From assembly GCA_030145245.1 (NCBI GenBank), contig JAQYWC010000025.1:1-64000 (forward strand): DNA of 64,000 nucleotides, in the 5' to 3' direction. Both the position numbers and the translations under genes were made by a program. Positions 60,575-64,000 of this stretch are shown piece after piece. Each line of letters starts with the position of its first letter. Positions within the stretch are counted from its first letter, which is position 1. The stretch is from Desulfobacterium sp. (GTDB taxonomy: Bacteria; Desulfobacterota; Desulfobacteria; Desulfobacterales; Desulfobacteraceae). The notes below the pieces were generated by a model, which saw nothing but the letters and a program-made list of their open reading frames with translations, ran no database searches and was not told where the DNA came from.

Positions 60575-61621
60575 ATGAAACAGACCTATGATGTAAACGT
60601 GGAATCGTTTGAGCCCCTGATTGCCCCAAGCGCCCTGAAACAGGAGCTGCCCATGACGGAAGCGGATATTGCCACGGTGGTATCCAGCCGGGCAACCATT
60701 GAGAAGATTTTGCGCAGGGAGGACAAGCGAATGCTGGTGATCACCGGCCCCTGTTCCATCCATGACGACCAGGCCGCCCTGGAGTATGCTGAGAAGCTCA
60801 GGGATCTCAGCCGCCGGGTGGAGGACCATCTCTTCCTTGTCATGCGGGTCTACTTTGAAAAACCCAGGACAACGGTGGGCTGGAAGGGACTGATCAATGA
60901 TCCCTGCATGGACGGTTCCTGCGACATGGGGGCCGGGTTGAAACGGGCCCGCAAGCTGCTGTTGGAGATCACCGCCATGGGCGTGCCCACGGCAACGGAG
61001 ATGCTGGATCCCTTCACCCCCCAGTATATCGCAGGCCTTGTAAGCTGGGCCGCCATCGGGGCCAGAACCACGGAATCCCAGACCCACCGGGCCATGGCCT
61101 CGGGGCTTTCCATGCCGGTCGGATTTAAGAATTGTACGGACGGCGGCCTTGCCAATGCCTTCAATGCCATGGTGGCGGCCGGATCTCCCCAGAGTTTTCT
61201 GGGCATTGATCCGGATGGTCGGTCCAGCATTATCAAGACCAAGGGCAATTCCGGGGCCCACATCGTTCTCAGGGGAGGGGTGAGGCCCAATTACGATTGT
61301 GTGAGTGTTGGGGAAGCCATTGCCCAGCTCAAGTCAAGGGAGCTGCCCCAGGCCATCGTGGTGGACTGTTCCCATGCCAACTCGCGAAAGAAATTCCAGG
61401 GCCAGGCCGTGGTGTGGCAGGATGTCCTGAACCAGAGATTCAACGGCAATGATGCCCTGGTGGGCATGATGCTGGAGAGCAATATCAACGAGGGCAGCCA
61501 GGCCTGCAATGTTGATCCGGCTCAGTTGAAGTACGGGGTCTCCATCACGGATGAGTGCATCTCATGGGACACCACAGAGCAGCTCATCCTGTCTGCCCAT
61601 GACCAGTTCAAGGCCCGGTAA
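60575..61621 (+). CDS. 3-deoxy-7-phosphoheptulonate synthase, type I-alpha
   Basis: A 348-residue DAHP synthase of the AroF/G/H type. Visible signatures are VITGPCSIHDDQAALEYA at ~55-72, KPRTTVGWKGL, SWAAIGARTTESQTHR and a C-terminal DCSHANS. The N-terminal ~50-residue extension seen in feedback-regulated members is present. Gene expression is probably attenuated by charged tRNA-Phe/Tyr through the upstream leader. With aroB 77 bases downstream it starts a shikimate-pathway operon. The I-beta isoenzyme at 1293-2309 has its own, Trp-type, leader. Confidence 0.95.
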   Translation: MKQTYDVNVESFEPLIAPSALKQELPMTEADIATVVSSRATIEKILRREDKRMLVITGPCSIHDDQAALEYAEKLRDLSRRVEDHLFLVMRVYFEKPRTTVGWKGLINDPCMDGSCDMGAGLKRARKLLLEITAMGVPTATEMLDPFTPQYIAGLVSWAAIGARTTESQTHRAMASGLSMPVGFKNCTDGGLANAFNAMVAAGSPQSFLGIDPDGRSSIIKTKGNSGAHIVLRGGVRPNYDCVSVGEAIAQLKSRELPQAIVVDCSHANSRKKFQGQAVVWQDVLNQRFNGNDALVGMMLESNINEGSQACNVDPAQLKYGVSITDECISWDTTEQLILSAHDQFKAR

Positions 61622-61698
61622 CCCCGTGCCTGAAATACATGATCCCTTAAGGCCTGATAAATCCGGGCCTGAAGTATAAATCCTTTGGGAGAGCTTTT

Positions 61699-62736
61699 AT
61701 GAAAATTCTTGATATCCAGGGCAGTACCGGCCGTTCCACCCTCGCAATAGGGGAACGGCTGGGAAACCTTGGCACCTATATTCCTGACAACAACAACACC
61801 ATCATCATTACCGACGCCCATGTGCGTTCCCTTTACCAGGATCAATTTCCCCCCTGTCCCATCATCGAGATCGGTACGGGAGAGGGGATAAAGAACCTTG
61901 ACACGGTCCAGGCCATTTATCAGCAGCTGGTGGAGCTGGAAGTGGACCGCTCCTGGTTCATTGTGGGGATTGGCGGGGGCATTGTCTGCGACATCACAGG
62001 GTTTGTTGCTTCCACCTTTCTTCGCGGGGTGCGGTTCGGGTTTGTTTCCTCCACCCTCCTGGCCCAGGTGGATGCAAGTGTCGGGGGCAAAAACGGGGTT
62101 AATTTCTCCGGCTATAAAAACATGGTGGGGGTGTTTAACCAGCCTGGGTTTGTGATCTGCGACATGGCGTTGTTGAGGTCCCTTCCCCAGAGCGAGGTCC
62201 TGTGCGGACTGGCCGAGATCATCAAGCATGCCTGCATCGAGGATAGGGCCATGTTTGAATTCCTTGAAGCCTCATCTGGCCTGGCCCTGGAGCTGGACCC
62301 CCATGCCATCGAGCGCCTGGTCCATGATTCCGTGGTGATTAAATCCACCATTGTCAACCGGGATGAACGGGAGCAGGGGGAGCGCAGGAAGCTCAATTTC
62401 GGCCACACCTTTGGCCATGCCTTTGAGAAGATCCTTAAGGTGCCCCATGGCGAGGCCGTGGCTGCCGGCATGGTGGCAGCAGCAGCCCTTTCCGTGAAAA
62501 AAGGGTATTTAAGCCCGGAAGAGTTCCATCGCATTGAGGCCCTTTTGAAAAACGTGAACCTTCCCACCCGGTTTTCCCTTTCCGGGGCCCAGGTGTTGGA
62601 TGCCATGCGCCGGGACAAGAAGAGGGAAGGGGAGGCGATCCATTTTGTGCTGCTCAAGGGGCTGGGCCAGGCCGTGGTGGAGGCCATTCCCCTTGTGGAG
62701 CTTGAAGCTTACATGGAGGAGCTGGACCTGTTTTAA
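61699..62736 (+). CDS. aroB: 3-dehydroquinate synthase
   Basis: A 345-residue NAD- and metal-dependent enzyme that closes DAHP to 3-dehydroquinate, the second shikimate step. It has the NAD-binding GIGGGIVCDITGFVAS and STLLAQVDASVGGK. The metal ligands are in LAEIIKHA and FGHTFGHAFE. RxxK-type residues (RRDKK) occur near the end. Length matches AroB. GGGAG lies upstream of the ATG. It follows the DAHP synthase gene after 77 bases and ends at a GC-rich hairpin. Confidence 0.95.
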   Translation: MKILDIQGSTGRSTLAIGERLGNLGTYIPDNNNTIIITDAHVRSLYQDQFPPCPIIEIGTGEGIKNLDTVQAIYQQLVELEVDRSWFIVGIGGGIVCDITGFVASTFLRGVRFGFVSSTLLAQVDASVGGKNGVNFSGYKNMVGVFNQPGFVICDMALLRSLPQSEVLCGLAEIIKHACIEDRAMFEFLEASSGLALELDPHAIERLVHDSVVIKSTIVNRDEREQGERRKLNFGHTFGHAFEKILKVPHGEAVAAGMVAAAALSVKKGYLSPEEFHRIEALLKNVNLPTRFSLSGAQVLDAMRRDKKREGEAIHFVLLKGLGQAVVEAIPLVELEAYMEELDLF

Positions 62737-62761
62737 CGACGGGGCATGACGAGCCAATGGG

Positions 62762-62785
62762 GGCCGGGGGATAACGCCCCCGGCC
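62762..62785. terminator. GC-rich hairpin between convergent aroB and cyclase genes
   Basis: GGCCGGGGG (62762-62770) pairs perfectly with 62777-62785 around ATAACG. Neither side has a T-tract; it may serve both convergent transcripts. Confidence 0.55.
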
Positions 62786-62819
62786 GCTCCCATTGCGAAC
62801 CGGTACAGGGGATAGGCGG

Positions 62820-63911
62820 TTACGCCTGGCCGGCGATTTTGATGCTGAATCCCGGTTCTTTTTTTGCCGCATACATGGCCTTGTCTGCCGTTTTGACCAG
62901 GGTGTTTGCATCCATGCTTTTTTCAGGCGTTGAGATGGCAATACCGATACTGCAGGAGACCGACGTTTCCGGGATGGATGCTTTAATTTCATCACATAAT
63001 CGTTCAGATACAACCTTTCCATCATTCAGGCTGCGGGCTGACAAAATAATGCAGAATTCATCCCCCCCGTACCGGGCGGCCACTTCGTTCTCCCGGGTTA
63101 CTTTTTTCATGGCGTTGCCCACGGCGACAAGCACGGCATCCCCGGCCTTGTGTCCTTTGGAATCATTTAATTTCTTAAACCCGTCCAGGTCAAAGTAAAT
63201 GAGCACGGTGGAACGATTCACTCGGTTCGCCCGGGATAACTCCTTTTTGAGTTCTTCATAAAAGGTATGCTGGTTCAGCAAACCGGTCAAGCCGTCATGG
63301 CGGGCCAGCTCTTTGAGGGATTGTGTTCTTTGGGCAACGGTTTCTTCAAGGGACTCGGCATAGTTCTCCAGTTCATCCCTGCTGCGCCGGGTCTCGGCGA
63401 TCAGGCTGCTGATGTAGGTATCCACCGTTAAGGAGAGGTCAAACATTAAAATTTTTTCAACAGCCAGCTGGCTCATCATGCAGGACTCACAATCACGGTC
63501 GCTCTGTTTTGAAATGAGTTCCCGCAATATGGCACTCAGGTTATGGACTGCGGATATATAATATTTGGGATCCAGGCCGATTCGTTTATGGACCACCCCC
63601 ACCCGCAATCTTGAATGGACATACTCTTCATCATACTGCCCGTCAAAAAGGGTGAGGATGTACTGGCGCTGATAATTTTTAAGCCGTGACAGGGTCTCGG
63701 CATCGCCGATCACCCGGTCCATCTCATCAAAGGGGAGGATCTTTTTATAAAACAGGTCCACAATATCATCAATTTCACCGGCAATTATCTCCCGCATGGA
63801 TTCAAGCTGTCTGGCATCCTGGTCAGTGAAGTTCAGGTATTTTTTCCGCCGCAGGATTTCCCTGTCGGTGATTTTTAATTGCTCCATCAGGGTCTGATCC
63901 GTGGTTTTCAT
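62820..63911 (-). CDS. Globin-coupled diguanylate cyclase
   Basis: A 363-residue sensor enzyme. Residues ~15-165 form a globin-coupled sensor domain with proximal His108 in VGVVHKRIGL. A coiled coil (~170-205) links it to a GGDEF domain with the active-site motif RYGGDEF at ~280-286, so it should make c-di-GMP from GTP. The segment before GGDEF reads RENE, so the canonical RxxD product-inhibition site is missing. Oxygen or another heme ligand probably controls activity. AAGGAG precedes the ATG and sits at the stop of the upstream gene, suggesting co-transcription. Its product could feed the GEMM riboswitch at 33600. Confidence 0.92.
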   Translation of the reverse strand: MKTTDQTLMEQLKITDREILRRKKYLNFTDQDARQLESMREIIAGEIDDIVDLFYKKILPFDEMDRVIGDAETLSRLKNYQRQYILTLFDGQYDEEYVHSRLRVGVVHKRIGLDPKYYISAVHNLSAILRELISKQSDRDCESCMMSQLAVEKILMFDLSLTVDTYISSLIAETRRSRDELENYAESLEETVAQRTQSLKELARHDGLTGLLNQHTFYEELKKELSRANRVNRSTVLIYFDLDGFKKLNDSKGHKAGDAVLVAVGNAMKKVTRENEVAARYGGDEFCIILSARSLNDGKVVSERLCDEIKASIPETSVSCSIGIAISTPEKSMDANTLVKTADKAMYAAKKEPGFSIKIAGQA

Positions 63912-63924
63912 TCAAAAGATCTCC

Positions 63925-64000
63925 TTATCGTTTAAAAAAGCCCTGGGTGCCAAGGCAGAACTTTACCAGCATCAACATCACCGGCACCTCAATCAGCACC
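63925..64000 (-). CDS. 3' end of a membrane transporter gene (ACR3-like), truncated by window edge
   Basis: The last 24 codons of a minus-strand gene, stop at 63925-63927. The readable end LIEVPVMLMLVKFCLG resembles the hydrophobic C-terminus of ACR3-type arsenite efflux proteins, which also have an EVPV segment. Only this tail is in the window, so the family call is tentative. The cyclase gene starts 13 bases downstream, its ribosome binding site adjoining this stop. Confidence 0.5.
   Translation of the reverse strand, partial: VLIEVPVMLMLVKFCLGTQGFFKR

Overview
The window reads as chromosomal DNA of an anaerobic, acyl-CoA-degrading deltaproteobacterium, most like a Desulfobacterales sulfate reducer. 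This is inferred from gene content: many acyl-CoA ligases, dehydrogenases, hydratases, a biotin-dependent acyl-CoA carboxylase, paired thiolase-fold/DUF35 proteins, c-di-GMP signalling and sigma-54 control. No 16S rRNA or sulfate-reduction gene is present to confirm it. Coding density is high and gene starts mostly carry clear AGGAG-type ribosome binding sites.

Layout. 1-2.6 kb: a PhzF-family protein and a type I-beta DAHP synthase on the minus strand. The synthase is preceded by a complete-looking Trp-type attenuator: leader peptide with WW..W, four pairing segments and a terminator. 2.7-6.5 kb: a metallo-beta-lactamase-fold hydrolase, an acyl-CoA ligase and a porin. 6.7-21.4 kb: one closely packed minus-strand unit that starts with a TetR regulator and ends at an intrinsic terminator. 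It encodes a carboxylase with separate BC, BCCP and CT genes, a crotonase, an AtuA-family protein, two acyl-CoA dehydrogenases, an OYE/dienoyl-CoA-reductase-like flavoenzyme, an acyl-CoA ligase and a gamma-carbonic-anhydrase-like protein. The set resembles the Atu/Liu branched-chain (acyclic terpene or leucine) pathway. 22-33 kb: guanine deaminase, a lipoprotein alpha/beta hydrolase, a MarR regulator with two operator-like palindromes, a GMC oxidoreductase with an extra C-terminal module, an acyl-CoA dehydrogenase behind a near-consensus sigma-54 promoter, the sigma-54 activator itself, and a protein with two TetR units in one chain.

33-38 kb: a c-di-GMP (GEMM-I) riboswitch heads an operon of three exported proteins sharing a short N-terminal motif, followed by an exported beta-propeller. 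37.7-52.6 kb: a long minus-strand catabolic cluster with two paralogous sets of thiolase-like proteins and DUF35 zinc-ribbon/OB proteins. All four thiolase-like proteins lack the usual nucleophilic Cys and the GHP histidine. In one set the partner proteins are fused to MaoC or to two SCP2 domains, suggesting a retro-aldolase or scaffolding role rather than ordinary thiolysis. A ligase, a dehydrogenase, a crotonase, a MaoC hydratase, a BKACE enzyme and a PHP protein complete the cluster.

53-60 kb: tRNA-Leu(GAG), a helical-repeat protein of unknown function, and a three-gene minus-strand operon encoding a membrane protein, a degenerate dynamin-like/GTPase-like protein and an actin/Hsp70-fold ATPase. 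These recall SrfABC-type loci and are the best candidate for a little-described system. 60-64 kb: a second DAHP synthase (type I-alpha) with a Phe/Tyr-rich leader peptide and tandem terminators, aroB, a globin-coupled diguanylate cyclase, and the 3' end of a membrane transporter gene. The two DAHP synthases thus appear to be controlled by separate amino-acid-sensing attenuators, and the window holds both a c-di-GMP producer and a c-di-GMP sensor.
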